Origin: Heminiphilus faecis
Lineage (GTDB): Bacteria > Bacteroidota > Bacteroidia > Bacteroidales > Muribaculaceae
Length of the DNA: 53,535 bases
Direction: 5' to 3'
Assembly (NCBI RefSeq): GCF_008728965.1
Contig: NZ_VSMC01000023.1
Coordinates: 1-53,535 of the forward strand
The notes beneath the pieces were generated by a model. That model was not told where the DNA came from and made no database searches. It saw only the letters and a list, made by a program, of their open reading frames with translations. The position numbers were made by a program, and so were the translations under genes. Each line of letters begins with the position of its first letter. Within the stretch, counting starts at the first letter, position 1. Positions 28,847 through 38,154 of this stretch are shown here, in pieces.

Positions 28847-30145
28847 TCAGCGGGGAAATATCACAGAAAACCGTGTAAGACCGTCATCGCCGGTACGCAA
28901 CGAGAATGTACACTTATGCTTGTTAAGAACATCGCTGATAAACAACAGTCCTATGCCTTGCCCGTCGGGTTTTGTCGAGAAGAACGGGCTGAACAGCTTA
29001 TTCTCCACCTCATCGCTTATACCCGGACCGTTGTCAATCACGGCAAGAGTGGGCGGTGAAGCCGAGGTGACTATTGTCACGTCGCCTCCGCTCACAAGAC
29101 TCTCCGTAGAATTCTTTACCATGTTTATAAGCGCCTGCTCCATCAGCACACGGTCCAACATTACAGGCACCTCTTCCTCACACAACTCCATATGCAACTT
29201 CACGTCACGAAGCCCGCACATGCTTTCGAGCAATACTTTGGCCGCACCCACACACTCATTCAGGTCACAGACACACAGCACCGCATCGGGTATCTTAACA
29301 ACAGCGGCAAACGACGTTATAAATCTACTCATCGACATACAACGCTGCTCGCACACCTTTATGAGTTCCAGCAGATCATCGTCGCCGATATCCTCGACCG
29401 CCGCCGACACACTGTCAAGCATGGAATTTACCCCCGCCATAGAGTTGTTGACCTCATGAGCTATCATTCTTATGACTTTTTCGTAAGCCTTGCGCTCGGC
29501 TTTCATCACTTCGGTGGTAAGCTTCTCTATCATTACGAACTGATGGGCATAACCCTTGTCCATAAACGACAGTCGCGAGCACCTGTATATCATTGAGTCG
29601 CTGAGGCGCATAGTCTCCACTCCCCCATATGGCATACGCGCCACAACGCGCCCTAAGGCCGAACCGCTATCCTCTACAGGACGGCCTACCAAAGCGTCCA
29701 CGGAGCTGCAGCCGAGAAATTTGGCCGCCGCACCATTGCACATGCTCACGCAGCCTTTACTGTCAAAAATCACTATACCCATAGGCGAAGCGGCTATCAG
29801 AAGATCCATGAAGTGGTTCTGCTCCCTGACATGAAGACGCTCCTCCTTTAACTGGGCCATTATGCGGTTAAACATATCCACTATACGGTCGGCCTCGTGC
29901 TGCCCAACCGGCGAAAGCCGGCTGCTGAAGTCCTGCTCACGCAGCAGGTCTATACCGTTAGCTATAGTGTCAAACGATTTTATAATTTTACCATAAAAGA
30001 AAAACAGGAGCAACATACTCAAGAAAACGACTCCTTCGGTAATATAGAACGCAAGATTGCCACTCCCGGCCAGAATCCACATAAGCGCTATGTTGGCACC
30101 GAAGAACACGACTGAAAGAGCGATGAATATACGCCTAAACTTCAT
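28847..30145 (-). CDS. Membrane sensor histidine kinase (NtrY-like)
   Basis: The 432-residue protein has two N-terminal membrane segments (about 7-27 and 32-52), a HAMP-like linker, a PAS domain (MDLLIAASPMGIVIFDSKGC, NGAAAKFLG) and a kinase core. The phosphoacceptor is in MIAHEVNNSMAGV (about residue 230). The N box is NMVKNSTES, the G boxes are VIDNGPGIS and DGQGIGL, with FFSTKP between. There is hardly any periplasmic domain, so it likely senses something in the membrane or cytoplasm. It overlaps the response-regulator gene by 11 bases and should phosphorylate it. Confidence 0.88.
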   Translation of the reverse strand: MKFRRIFIALSVVFFGANIALMWILAGSGNLAFYITEGVVFLSMLLLFFFYGKIIKSFDTIANGIDLLREQDFSSRLSPVGQHEADRIVDMFNRIMAQLKEERLHVREQNHFMDLLIAASPMGIVIFDSKGCVSMCNGAAAKFLGCSSVDALVGRPVEDSGSALGRVVARMPYGGVETMRLSDSMIYRCSRLSFMDKGYAHQFVMIEKLTTEVMKAERKAYEKVIRMIAHEVNNSMAGVNSMLDSVSAAVEDIGDDDLLELIKVCEQRCMSMSRFITSFAAVVKIPDAVLCVCDLNECVGAAKVLLESMCGLRDVKLHMELCEEEVPVMLDRVLMEQALINMVKNSTESLVSGGDVTIVTSASPPTLAVIDNGPGISDEVENKLFSPFFSTKPDGQGIGLLFISDVLNKHKCTFSLRTGDDGLTRFSVIFPR

Positions 30146-31475
30146 AATCTATGCCGAACTTGTCCATGCGCCTGTACAGAGTCTGACGCGATATACCCAA
30201 AGCCGCCGCCGTCCGCGACATATTGTAATTATGCTTTACAAGCATGTTCATTATCGTCCGGCGCTCCACATCCTCAAGTTTTTCCGATGACTGCAGCTGC
30301 ACCGCAGGGTCGTGAGGCAACTGAAGGTACAGCTCCTCGAAGTGGCGCCGGTCATACACGTCGGTACCGCCCACGATAAGAGTTCGCTCCACAATATTTT
30401 TAAGTTCCCTTATGTTGCCCGGATAAGGCAGCGATGCGAGATACGCCATGGCACCTGACGTTATCTCTACTTTAGGGAGCCTGCACGACCGGCAATACTC
30501 GTCGGCGAAGTGCCGTACAAGCAGCGGTATGTCTTCAGGCCGTTCCCTGAGAGCCGGAAGCACGGCCGTAATAAGATTTATACGATAAAACAGATCCTCA
30601 CGGAAAGTACGGTCGGCAACCATCTTGTTCAGGTCGGCATTGGTGGCGCACACCACCCGTATGTCGACCTTCCGCGGACGACTGTCGCCGAGCACCTCGA
30701 ATGTGTGTTCCTGAAGCACTCTCAGCAATTTCACCTGACTACCGAGATCCAGATCGCCTATCTCGTCAAGAAATATCGTGCCTCCGTCGGCAAGAGCGAA
30801 ACGCCCGGTCCTGTCAGCCACAGCTCCGGTAAATGCGCCCTTTTTATGTCCGAACATCTCGCTTTCGAAAAGCGACTGCGATATGCCGCCGAGATTGACC
30901 TTTACAAACGGTTTGCCGGCACGCAGACTGTTGCGGTGTATGGCCTCGGCTATCAGCTCCTTACCCGTACCGTTCTCACCCATAATAAGCACAGATGCGT
31001 CGGTCCGGGCCACGCGCCGTATGGTGTCAAGCACCTTGTTCAAGGAAGGGCTGTCACCGATTATACCCGACCGGTCAAACTCTTTGGTCACGACTCCGTC
31101 ATTATGCCCTGCAATGTCAAGGGCCGCTTTGACATGCTCAAGCACATTGCGGTTGTCCCACGGCTTGGTTATAAAATCGAAAGCCCCTGCATGTATGCCC
31201 TCAACCGCAAGAGGTATGCTGCCCCACGCCGTCATAAGTATGACCGGCATGTCGGGACGGAAAATCTTCATCTGTTTAAGTAGCGTAAGCCCTTCATCGC
31301 CCGAAGTGGCCCGCGAAAAGTTCATGTCAAGCAACACAAGCTGCGGAGCTGTCGACCTGACCACATCCATGGCCTCGACCGGACCGGCTACGGACACAAC
31401 CTCATATCCTGCCCGCTGCAGAAGCATCTTAAGCGACAGCCTTATGGCATTATCATCATCAACTACCAATATCAT
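30135..31475 (-). CDS. Sigma-54-dependent response regulator (NtrC family)
   Basis: The protein has three domains. The receiver (1-120) has Asp6-8, the phosphoacceptor Asp50 (LLDMNFS), MTAW and TKPWD. The AAA+ domain (about 135-370) has Walker A GENGTGKE, the sigma-54-contact loop GAFTGA, Walker B GGTIFLDEIGDL and an arginine-finger region. The C-terminal Fis-type helix-turn-helix (NYNMSRTAAALGISRQTLYR) binds DNA. The start at 31475 (MILVVDDDN) is preferred over an upstream ATG because the receiver begins there. It should activate the sigma-54 promoter found upstream of the adaptor gene at 39471. Confidence 0.9.
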   Translation of the reverse strand: MILVVDDDNAIRLSLKMLLQRAGYEVVSVAGPVEAMDVVRSTAPQLVLLDMNFSRATSGDEGLTLLKQMKIFRPDMPVILMTAWGSIPLAVEGIHAGAFDFITKPWDNRNVLEHVKAALDIAGHNDGVVTKEFDRSGIIGDSPSLNKVLDTIRRVARTDASVLIMGENGTGKELIAEAIHRNSLRAGKPFVKVNLGGISQSLFESEMFGHKKGAFTGAVADRTGRFALADGGTIFLDEIGDLDLGSQVKLLRVLQEHTFEVLGDSRPRKVDIRVVCATNADLNKMVADRTFREDLFYRINLITAVLPALRERPEDIPLLVRHFADEYCRSCRLPKVEITSGAMAYLASLPYPGNIRELKNIVERTLIVGGTDVYDRRHFEELYLQLPHDPAVQLQSSEKLEDVERRTIMNMLVKHNYNMSRTAAALGISRQTLYRRMDKFGIDYEV

Positions 31476-31480
31476 GACTA

Positions 31481-31488
31481 CAAATGTA
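31481..31488 (-). promoter_or_regulatory. -7 box of the response regulator gene
   Basis: On the minus strand TACATTTG (31488-31481) fits TAnnTTTG. It ends only 6 bases before the preferred start codon, so the message would be leaderless or nearly so. The -33 box is weak. Confidence 0.4.
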
Positions 31489-31537
31489 CTATTTTTAAGG
31501 AACAATCTAAAAGTTAGGGTGTTAAATTTTCATTGAA

Positions 31538-31567
31538 TACGGGCGCCGTAGAAACACGGCGCCCGTA
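31538..31567 (-). terminator. Strong hairpin after the TolC-type gene
   Basis: An 11-base perfect stem (TACGGGCGCCG with CGGCGCCCGTA) around an eight-base loop lies 57 bases after the TolC-type stop codon. On the minus strand the following sequence is only moderately T-rich (TTCAATGAAAATTT), so it may terminate partly and let some reading into the regulator genes. Confidence 0.55.
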
Positions 31568-31623
31568 AGACCCTGATGAACTTCAACAATACGACCGGGA
31601 CTGCTGATTATTTTTTTGTAACA

Positions 31624-33111
31624 CTACTGCCTGATCACAGCCTCGATATCGGCGTCAATGCTTTTTCCCGCACCGAAATCCCATAATGTAAGGCTGCGCA
31701 ACTGGTAGTAATAATGCCAATACGTATAGAGCTGATTGATATAAGCCTGACGTGAAGCGTCTTTTTTTGCCTGTGAGTCATTAAGGTCAAGTGTAGATAT
31801 TTTGCCTATCAGAAATGTCTCGACATTGGTGTCGTAGCGCTTCTGCGCTATGTTATCGGCGGTGATGGCTATATCGAGCTGTCGCTGCTGGTTGTTGAAG
31901 CGCTCCACAAGAATGAATATGTCCTGATTGAAGTTCATGGTCTCCTGACGCAGACGGCTCTCGACAACGTCACGGTTACTTTCGGCCACTTTCACTTTGC
32001 CTCGGCGTTTTCCCCAGTCGAGCAGCGGTATACGGAAGCCGATCTCCACCACCTGATTGTCTTTCAAATTGTCATAAGCCGGACCGAACTTGTCGGCAGT
32101 GCCTGTATAACCGATCTGCGCAAAAAGAGTTATCTCGCGCATGTTGCCTTTGGCTTTGGCCACTTCGTAATCGGCTTCGAGCTGACGTCGCCTTATATTC
32201 TTTGCAAAAGAATTGTTGGCCAACGCCTTGTCAAGAACATCGTCATAGCCCACCACAGCCTTAGGTATATCAGAAGGTATCACAGGTTCAAGGTCGACAT
32301 TCTCCTCAAGCGACAGAAACGAACGCAATTTAAACATGTCGCTCTTGAACTGACTCTCGCAGTTGGTGAGCGACGACACAGCGTTAAGTTTATTCAACTC
32401 AAGCTGCAGCAAGTCATTCTCGCTTATCTGGCCCATTGAACGTTTTGCCTTTGCCACCTCATAGAGTTTATTGGCATTGGTCAGATTCTGACGTGCTATC
32501 AACAAGTTTTCCTTTGACATCAGTAGATTGAAAAAGTAGTTGATGGTCGACATGGCCACCTGCTCCGTGGCACTCATGAACCGTGCTTTGGCCTCCTCAT
32601 AGCGTACCGGCTCGATGCGCCGGTTCCACTTTATATGATTTACGCCGAATATGGGCTGACTCAGAGTCAGAGCCACCGGCACCGACATGAAGCGATTGTA
32701 TTTATTTCCTTCAAGCTGCTTGAGAAAGTCTATCGAAGTGTTGAGCGACAGCGTACCTCCGGTCAGCCATATGTTCTGGTCGACCGACACCGTACCGCTC
32801 ATCTGCATATAGTTGTTACGGACAAAAGTGTACGAACCGTCTTCAAGCTGATACGAGTTGTAACTCTTGCGATAGCTCGGCGCGGTAGCCTGAAAGTTTA
32901 TCTCCGGAAGCAGGTCGGCACGGAAAGTGCGATACTCCCAATAAGCGGTCTTAAGTTCGTTAAGTGCCACCGCCGCATCAACGCTCTGCGCACGGGCTAT
33001 GGCTATGGCTTCGTCAAGAGTTATCGAGCGCTTCAGGTCCTCCGCTCCCGACACAAGCGGAAGCATAAGCACCGCTATGGTAAAAAGTCTGTTAAGTATC
33101 ATATCTGTCAT
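31624..33111 (-). CDS. TolC-family outer-membrane channel
   Basis: The 495-residue protein starts with a signal peptide (MILNRLFTIAVLMLPLVSGA, if the ATG at 33102 is used) and is a typical OEP protein with two repeated halves, long helices and strands such as QPIFGVNHIKWNRRIEPVRY and FRIPLLDWGKRRGKVKVAES. It provides the outer-membrane exit duct for the adaptor/permease system encoded just upstream in the same operon. It ends 118 bases before the upstream ATG of the regulator gene. Confidence 0.9.
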   Translation of the reverse strand: MTDMILNRLFTIAVLMLPLVSGAEDLKRSITLDEAIAIARAQSVDAAVALNELKTAYWEYRTFRADLLPEINFQATAPSYRKSYNSYQLEDGSYTFVRNNYMQMSGTVSVDQNIWLTGGTLSLNTSIDFLKQLEGNKYNRFMSVPVALTLSQPIFGVNHIKWNRRIEPVRYEEAKARFMSATEQVAMSTINYFFNLLMSKENLLIARQNLTNANKLYEVAKAKRSMGQISENDLLQLELNKLNAVSSLTNCESQFKSDMFKLRSFLSLEENVDLEPVIPSDIPKAVVGYDDVLDKALANNSFAKNIRRRQLEADYEVAKAKGNMREITLFAQIGYTGTADKFGPAYDNLKDNQVVEIGFRIPLLDWGKRRGKVKVAESNRDVVESRLRQETMNFNQDIFILVERFNNQQRQLDIAITADNIAQKRYDTNVETFLIGKISTLDLNDSQAKKDASRQAYINQLYTYWHYYYQLRSLTLWDFGAGKSIDADIEAVIRQ

Positions 33112-33141
33112 ATCTTTATTTTCGGATTATATATAAGTCTG

Positions 33142-33498
33142 TCACTCATCATGCAGCGCCACTGCCGGTGACACCCTCATTGACGAGCGGGCGGCAGGCC
33201 ATATCGCGATTACGAAAAGAACCACGGTAAACAAAAAAACGCTATCACACCATAAAGAGTGCACACATAGCTCACCGTACCGTGAGTGAGGTCGTAGTCA
33301 TCCTTCATGTCGGAAAGCGCCCTCGCGCCGGGCTATCTCGCACCCCACCATATCGGCGGCATAGGCTTTCGACAATCGCCGTACGGCCGCCATGACAAAT
33401 GTCATGGTAACCGCCGTGCCGACAATCACAATCACTGCGTGAAGGCGATTGTCGGACACAAGGCGATACAACTGCTTAAAAAGCATACCATAAACCAA
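33142..33498 (-). pseudogene. Broken MacB/FtsX-type permease
   Basis: This stretch is the wreck of a permease like its neighbours. From 33498 the frame reads MVYGMLFKQLYRLVSDNRLH, then a first membrane segment (VIVIVGTAVTMTFVMAAVRR). It then loses frame near the GAF/ALSDM position (about 33310), continues in a second frame (MKDDYDLTHGTVSYVCTLYG), and loses frame again in a run of seven T (about 33233-33239). The third frame gives FLFTVVLFVIAIWPAARSSM RVSPAVALHDE, the canonical end of the family. Only about 360 bases remain of some 1,250, so a large internal part is missing. Confidence 0.8.
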
Positions 33499-33521
33499 TA
33501 TTTCAAAATTAAAATCGCTTG

Positions 33522-34766
33522 CTATTCGTCATGTAGCGCTACAGCAGGAGGCATCTTCATGGCACGGAATGCGGGAATGGCGATACCGAGCGATATCATG
33601 AGAGCCATAATCACATAGGTCACCGCAGTGCATATCACAAACCGCATGACCGTGAAATATCCGTCGAACCAAGAGGTCATCTCCAGCTTAGCTATATTGA
33701 AATCGGCCACCAAAGCCAGCGGCGTTATCACAGTCAGCAGCAACAGCCCCTCCCCGATAAGCCGGCGGAACACGTCACCGCGTGTGGCGCCGCTTACCTT
33801 ACGTATGGCAATCTCGCTCACCCTCTGCTGCGCACGGAACCAGAATGTACCGAACAGACCGAGGAATATGTTGAGCAGCAGGAAGCCCATGCCCACACAG
33901 TTATTACGCATTTCATTGGTGATATAGACCTGATAGTTGCGCCGTATGTCATCAAACGACCTGACATTTGTCACATAAAGGTTGCCCACACGGTACTGCC
34001 GGTCGGCATCGGCCATGAAGTTCTCTATGAAATCGCGGTCCTTGTCATCGTAGACTCTCACACACCATTCGTTTCCGTTGAGAGGATTTTCTATCGAGCC
34101 TACCATGCTAAAATCGTGTCCCCAGCCTCCGAAGTCGTTATACTTGACCTCGTTAATGGCCGCGCCTATACGGTAGGTCATCGTAGTGTCACGATTCAGG
34201 TAGAGACCCTCACCCACTATGTCGGTCACGCGTATGTCGTCGTACATGAACACATTGTCAGAGAGCAGCACTTCGCCGCGACGGAGTATTTCGGCAAGCT
34301 GTTCGGAGGTTTCGCCGCGTGTGCCTTCGTAACGAAACACATTGACAAAATCAGGTGTGACGTTGCGGTATACGCAGTAGCCCTTGCACATTATAGTGTC
34401 GTAACTGAACCATCTGCCGCTGTTGCTGCCGTTATAGGGATATGAGTTGGTGCTCACGGCCACATACTCTACTTCGGGACGGCGTTTTATGCGGTCGAAA
34501 AGCTCCTGACGGTCCGCCATGCGCTCTTCCATCGTCTGATTTGGAATATAGTCGGCACTGTTTTCTGAAAGAGACTTTACTCCTATCCTGTAACAGTGCT
34601 CGATATTAAAACCGCGCGGACAAGTGTACGAGTTTATCTTTACATAAAAATAGTCTACTACGTACCACAGCACAACGCTCACCACAAGTAGTTCCAAGGC
34701 AAGCCACAGATTGCTGCGCCATTCGTTTTTTATCTGTTTAAGCAATTTTCGTTCCATAGCGCTCAA
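33522..34766 (-). CDS. MacB/FtsX-type ABC permease
   Basis: The 414-residue protein has an N-terminal membrane segment (LWLALELLVVSVVLWYVVDY), a large periplasmic MacB_PCD-like domain and three C-terminal membrane segments with the linking ISEIAIRKVSGATRGDVFRR type sequence (VSEIAIRKVSGATRGDVFRR here) and the end AFRAMKMPPAVALHDE. It overlaps the next upstream permease by 4 bases. With its partner and the ATPase it should form an exporter that pushes substrate through the adaptor and TolC channel. The substrate is unknown. Confidence 0.85.
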   Translation of the reverse strand: MSAMERKLLKQIKNEWRSNLWLALELLVVSVVLWYVVDYFYVKINSYTCPRGFNIEHCYRIGVKSLSENSADYIPNQTMEERMADRQELFDRIKRRPEVEYVAVSTNSYPYNGSNSGRWFSYDTIMCKGYCVYRNVTPDFVNVFRYEGTRGETSEQLAEILRRGEVLLSDNVFMYDDIRVTDIVGEGLYLNRDTTMTYRIGAAINEVKYNDFGGWGHDFSMVGSIENPLNGNEWCVRVYDDKDRDFIENFMADADRQYRVGNLYVTNVRSFDDIRRNYQVYITNEMRNNCVGMGFLLLNIFLGLFGTFWFRAQQRVSEIAIRKVSGATRGDVFRRLIGEGLLLLTVITPLALVADFNIAKLEMTSWFDGYFTVMRFVICTAVTYVIMALMISLGIAIPAFRAMKMPPAVALHDE

Positions 34767-36052
34767 TGTTTATTGCCGTTGAGGGCGGTTACTATTTTGG
34801 TACGCGACGCACGCCACGAGGGTATGCCGCTGCTCAGCAGGTTAAGGATGAAGCAGAACAGCAATGCCCATAAAAATGTAGATCCTTGAATCAACATCGA
34901 CACATCGACCGAAGGAGGATTAAGCGTCGCGCTGAACGGCTGAGTGAAGAGCATGGAGCCGCACAGGTACGCAAAAACCACACTCATGAGCCAGCCCAAA
35001 GCTCCGGCAAAGAGTGTTATAATCAGACTTTCGCTTATGATCTGAAGAGCGATTTCGCTACGCAGACAGCCGAAAGCGCGACGGACACCGATTTCCGACA
35101 CACGCTGCCGCATACGGCTGTCGGTCATACTGCTAAGATTGATGGCCGGCACAATAAGGAGTATCAGATACACTACAAAGCGCTTACGACGTGAAATCGT
35201 CACATCGGGCTCGCTGCTGGCATCAAAACATATCGAAGCCGTCTCCTGATCATATGGGCGACCGAATGGCACGAATTTCCATCCGGTAGGCACTATCTCT
35301 TCATTATACTTGGCATAATTATGCTCGACCTCCTTCTTTATGGCATCAAAATCATCGCGCGACTTGGCGAGTAATGTAGCCCGCATAGAGCCCATAAGAC
35401 CGCTGTTCCACGTCTCGACAGGCGATGAGGTATAAGGTATCCACACCTGTGCGTAAGCTGCGGAGGCGAGTGTCGACACATCCTCGACCACTCCGGCCAC
35501 GGAGTAGGCTGTATAATCAAGCTTGAACTCACGTCCCACAACATCTTCGGTGCCAAATACCGCACGCGCCACGCTACGGGTTATCACCGCCTGCTTCAGT
35601 CCCGCGTCAAAAGCGGCTTTGTCATATGGTTTGCCGTGAATGAAGCGGAAGTCAAATACCTTCCAGAAGTCATCATCGGTTTTGGACAGATCGACCTCAA
35701 CAGGTGTCCCTCCGGGAATCACCGCCGATGAAGTTTCAAGAAATGCCTGATGTATAGTCACAGCCTCGGGAGTGTCAAGCGATTTATAGAGCGCTTTGGC
35801 CGATTTTTCAGAAATGGGGCCGTTGGACGACCACCCGTCACTCTCGTTTAAAGCCTTGATCGATCCGTACTGCGCATGCAACAACCTGTCGCGGTTGCTC
35901 TCCGGCGAAAATGGCGCCACCATGACCTGCTGCATCATAACCACTACCATAATGAGAAATATGGCGAGTGCCGTACCGGTCACGGCTACAATGCTAAGTA
36001 CAGGTTGCTGCCTGACAGAAGCCAGTGTCTGTTTAAAAATATTGGTATTCAT
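34763..36052 (-). CDS. MacB/FtsX-type ABC permease
   Basis: The 429-residue protein has one N-terminal membrane segment (VLSIVAVTGTALAIFLIMVV), a periplasmic domain and three C-terminal membrane segments with RQRVSEIGVRRAFGCLRSEI. It forms an overlapping pair with the 33522 gene. The pair seems to be a copy of the pair at 36817/38155. Confidence 0.87.
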   Translation of the reverse strand: MNTNIFKQTLASVRQQPVLSIVAVTGTALAIFLIMVVVMMQQVMVAPFSPESNRDRLLHAQYGSIKALNESDGWSSNGPISEKSAKALYKSLDTPEAVTIHQAFLETSSAVIPGGTPVEVDLSKTDDDFWKVFDFRFIHGKPYDKAAFDAGLKQAVITRSVARAVFGTEDVVGREFKLDYTAYSVAGVVEDVSTLASAAYAQVWIPYTSSPVETWNSGLMGSMRATLLAKSRDDFDAIKKEVEHNYAKYNEEIVPTGWKFVPFGRPYDQETASICFDASSEPDVTISRRKRFVVYLILLIVPAINLSSMTDSRMRQRVSEIGVRRAFGCLRSEIALQIISESLIITLFAGALGWLMSVVFAYLCGSMLFTQPFSATLNPPSVDVSMLIQGSTFLWALLFCFILNLLSSGIPSWRASRTKIVTALNGNKH

Positions 36053-36092
36053 TATCTGACAATGGATTGGTTATATTTTCAACACGACTTCA

Positions 36093-36764
36093 TCACTGTA
36101 TCTGACGTCCGTCGAAGAAACGCATTATACGATCGGTCATCTTGGCCTGCTCCTCGTTGTGAGTCACCATGACTATGGTGCGGTTGTCTTCTTTGTTGAG
36201 ATTGTGAAGCAGCTCCATCACCTCGGCACCCATCTTTGAGTCGAGGTTACCGGTCGGTTCATCGGCAAGTATTATCTCCGGATTGCCTACTATGGCGCGG
36301 GCTATGGCCACACGCTGGCACTGACCACCCGAGAGCTGCGACGGCATGTGGCGCATACGGTGGCTCAGTCCCACACGCTCGAGCACCTCCTTGGCAAGAC
36401 GGGTGCGCTCACTTCCGCGCATCTTGCGGTAGAGCAGAGGAAGTTCCACATTGTCTACAACGTTGAGCGAGTTGATCAGATGGAAACTCTGGAATACAAA
36501 ACCGAGATTGGCATTACGGAACTCGGCAAGCTGCTTGTCCTTCATTTTTCCGATGACAGTGCCGGCCATCTCGATAGTGCCGCTTGTAGGCTCGTCGAAC
36601 AACCCGATGACATTGAGCAATGTCGATTTACCACAGCCCGAAGGGCCCATGATGCTTACAAACTCGCCTTGATCGACGGTAAGATTCACATTTTCCAGTG
36701 CAAGAGTCTCAATTTCGTCAGTACGGTATATCTTATTTATACCGCTAAGTTTAATCATTGTCAT
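36093..36764 (-). CDS. ABC transporter ATPase (LolD/MacB-type)
   Basis: The 223-residue protein has all ABC motifs: Walker A GPSGCGKST, the Q-loop, the signature LSGGQCQRVAIARA, Walker B IILADEPTGNLD and the switch His in MVTHNEEQAK. It is the only ATPase for four intact permeases, so it is likely to energise both pairs. It lies between the two pairs. Confidence 0.95.
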   Translation of the reverse strand: MTMIKLSGINKIYRTDEIETLALENVNLTVDQGEFVSIMGPSGCGKSTLLNVIGLFDEPTSGTIEMAGTVIGKMKDKQLAEFRNANLGFVFQSFHLINSLNVVDNVELPLLYRKMRGSERTRLAKEVLERVGLSHRMRHMPSQLSGGQCQRVAIARAIVGNPEIILADEPTGNLDSKMGAEVMELLHNLNKEDNRTIVMVTHNEEQAKMTDRIMRFFDGRQIQ

Positions 36765-36816
36765 AATGTTTGTTTATTTTATTTTGAACTATATTTCACA
36801 AAAATTTATCACAGTG

Positions 36817-38148
36817 TCATTCGTCACGTAACGCGTCGACCGGGCTCACCCGGCTTATGCGCCTTGCCGGCAGGTATACACCGGCACTAACCACCGCTAT
36901 CAGTATCACATATATGATAAGCGACACGATGGTGAAATGCAGCATGAAGCTATCGGTCCAGTCGGGCATGTAAGCGGCAAGAGTGGCTCCATTAAAACCT
37001 CCTATAATCTCAAGGCCCTCCTTAAGGGCATACTGCATATATGCAAGACATCCGACGAGCCATGCCAGAGTGGCAAGTACCCATACCTCTCCGAGCATCT
37101 CGCGCATTATATATCCGGGAGTGGCCCCGAATGAACGCATCACGCCGGCATCCTCGCTTCGCTTGCGTGTCTGGAGATAGAATGTGCCTATAACGCCCAG
37201 ACACAGGTTGACAAGGAAAAATACGGCGAGAGCGGTCTTAAGACGCAATTCGTTAGTCTCGCCCTGCGACAGGCCGAGGTCCTCTTTTATCGACTCATAA
37301 GACTTTATGTCATACGCCTTGACATTGCCTGATTTCAATTCCGTATTAATGAGCGGACGAAAATCGTTTAGAAACGAGGCCATATTTACATTGGGTTTAA
37401 TGCGTACTACCAGTTCAATATTGCCGGCATCATTAGATACAAGTCCGGCAAGAGTCGATGACGTGTAGGTAATCATGCTACGGCCCATGGAACTTCGTAT
37501 CACGGCGTCATTGACAACTCCGACAATCCTGCGGTCATTGTCGGCAGCAGATGCCTCATCGAAATCATGAGTGTTTTCCAGCATATAGTGTCCTAAAGCT
37601 TTACCATCAGGAAACAGAGCCCTCGCAAGTGACTCGCTTATCACAATCTCGCCGGGACCGGGAGTCATGCCGTCAAGTTGAGCCGCCGAAGGACCTCCGG
37701 CCACTCCTTCAAGACCAAATGTCTCGAAAAACGGCGTGCCGCCGACATAATCGATCCTCGACACACTTAGGCTTACCGAGTCATTTGGATTTACGACTTC
37801 CCAAGAACTTCCCTGACTTTCAAAAGTCGCCCATCTAAGCACAGGCACCACCTTATCGACGCATGGATGTCCGGCTATAGAACCGATTATGCGTGTAATA
37901 GCCTCCGTCCTTGCCTCGGGAGTGGCGGCTGCGGCGTCATACCGCGACGACATAGGCGATATTTCAAACAGGCTTATACGTGCAAGCCTTTCGGCGTCAT
38001 AGCCGGGAGAGCAATGGGCCACATAAGTCTTCACAATGACGGGGTCGAGAATAATCCACGCAAGCACAGTGACTATGACAAGCTCTGCAAGAAGCCAGCC
38101 GTTACGCTTGCGGCGGCTCCACAGATTTTTTATTATTAGTCGAAACAT
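36817..38148 (-). CDS. MacB/FtsX-type ABC permease
   Basis: The 443-residue protein has one N-terminal membrane segment (WLLAELVIVTVLAWIILDPV), a periplasmic domain and C-terminal membrane segments, with TRKRSEDAGVMRSFGATPGY as the coupling region. It ends ARRISRVSPVDALRDE, the usual close of the family. It lies 6 bases after the 38155 permease. Confidence 0.87.
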   Translation of the reverse strand: MFRLIIKNLWSRRKRNGWLLAELVIVTVLAWIILDPVIVKTYVAHCSPGYDAERLARISLFEISPMSSRYDAAAATPEARTEAITRIIGSIAGHPCVDKVVPVLRWATFESQGSSWEVVNPNDSVSLSVSRIDYVGGTPFFETFGLEGVAGGPSAAQLDGMTPGPGEIVISESLARALFPDGKALGHYMLENTHDFDEASAADNDRRIVGVVNDAVIRSSMGRSMITYTSSTLAGLVSNDAGNIELVVRIKPNVNMASFLNDFRPLINTELKSGNVKAYDIKSYESIKEDLGLSQGETNELRLKTALAVFFLVNLCLGVIGTFYLQTRKRSEDAGVMRSFGATPGYIMREMLGEVWVLATLAWLVGCLAYMQYALKEGLEIIGGFNGATLAAYMPDWTDSFMLHFTIVSLIIYVILIAVVSAGVYLPARRISRVSPVDALRDE

Positions 38149-38154
38149 AACAGT

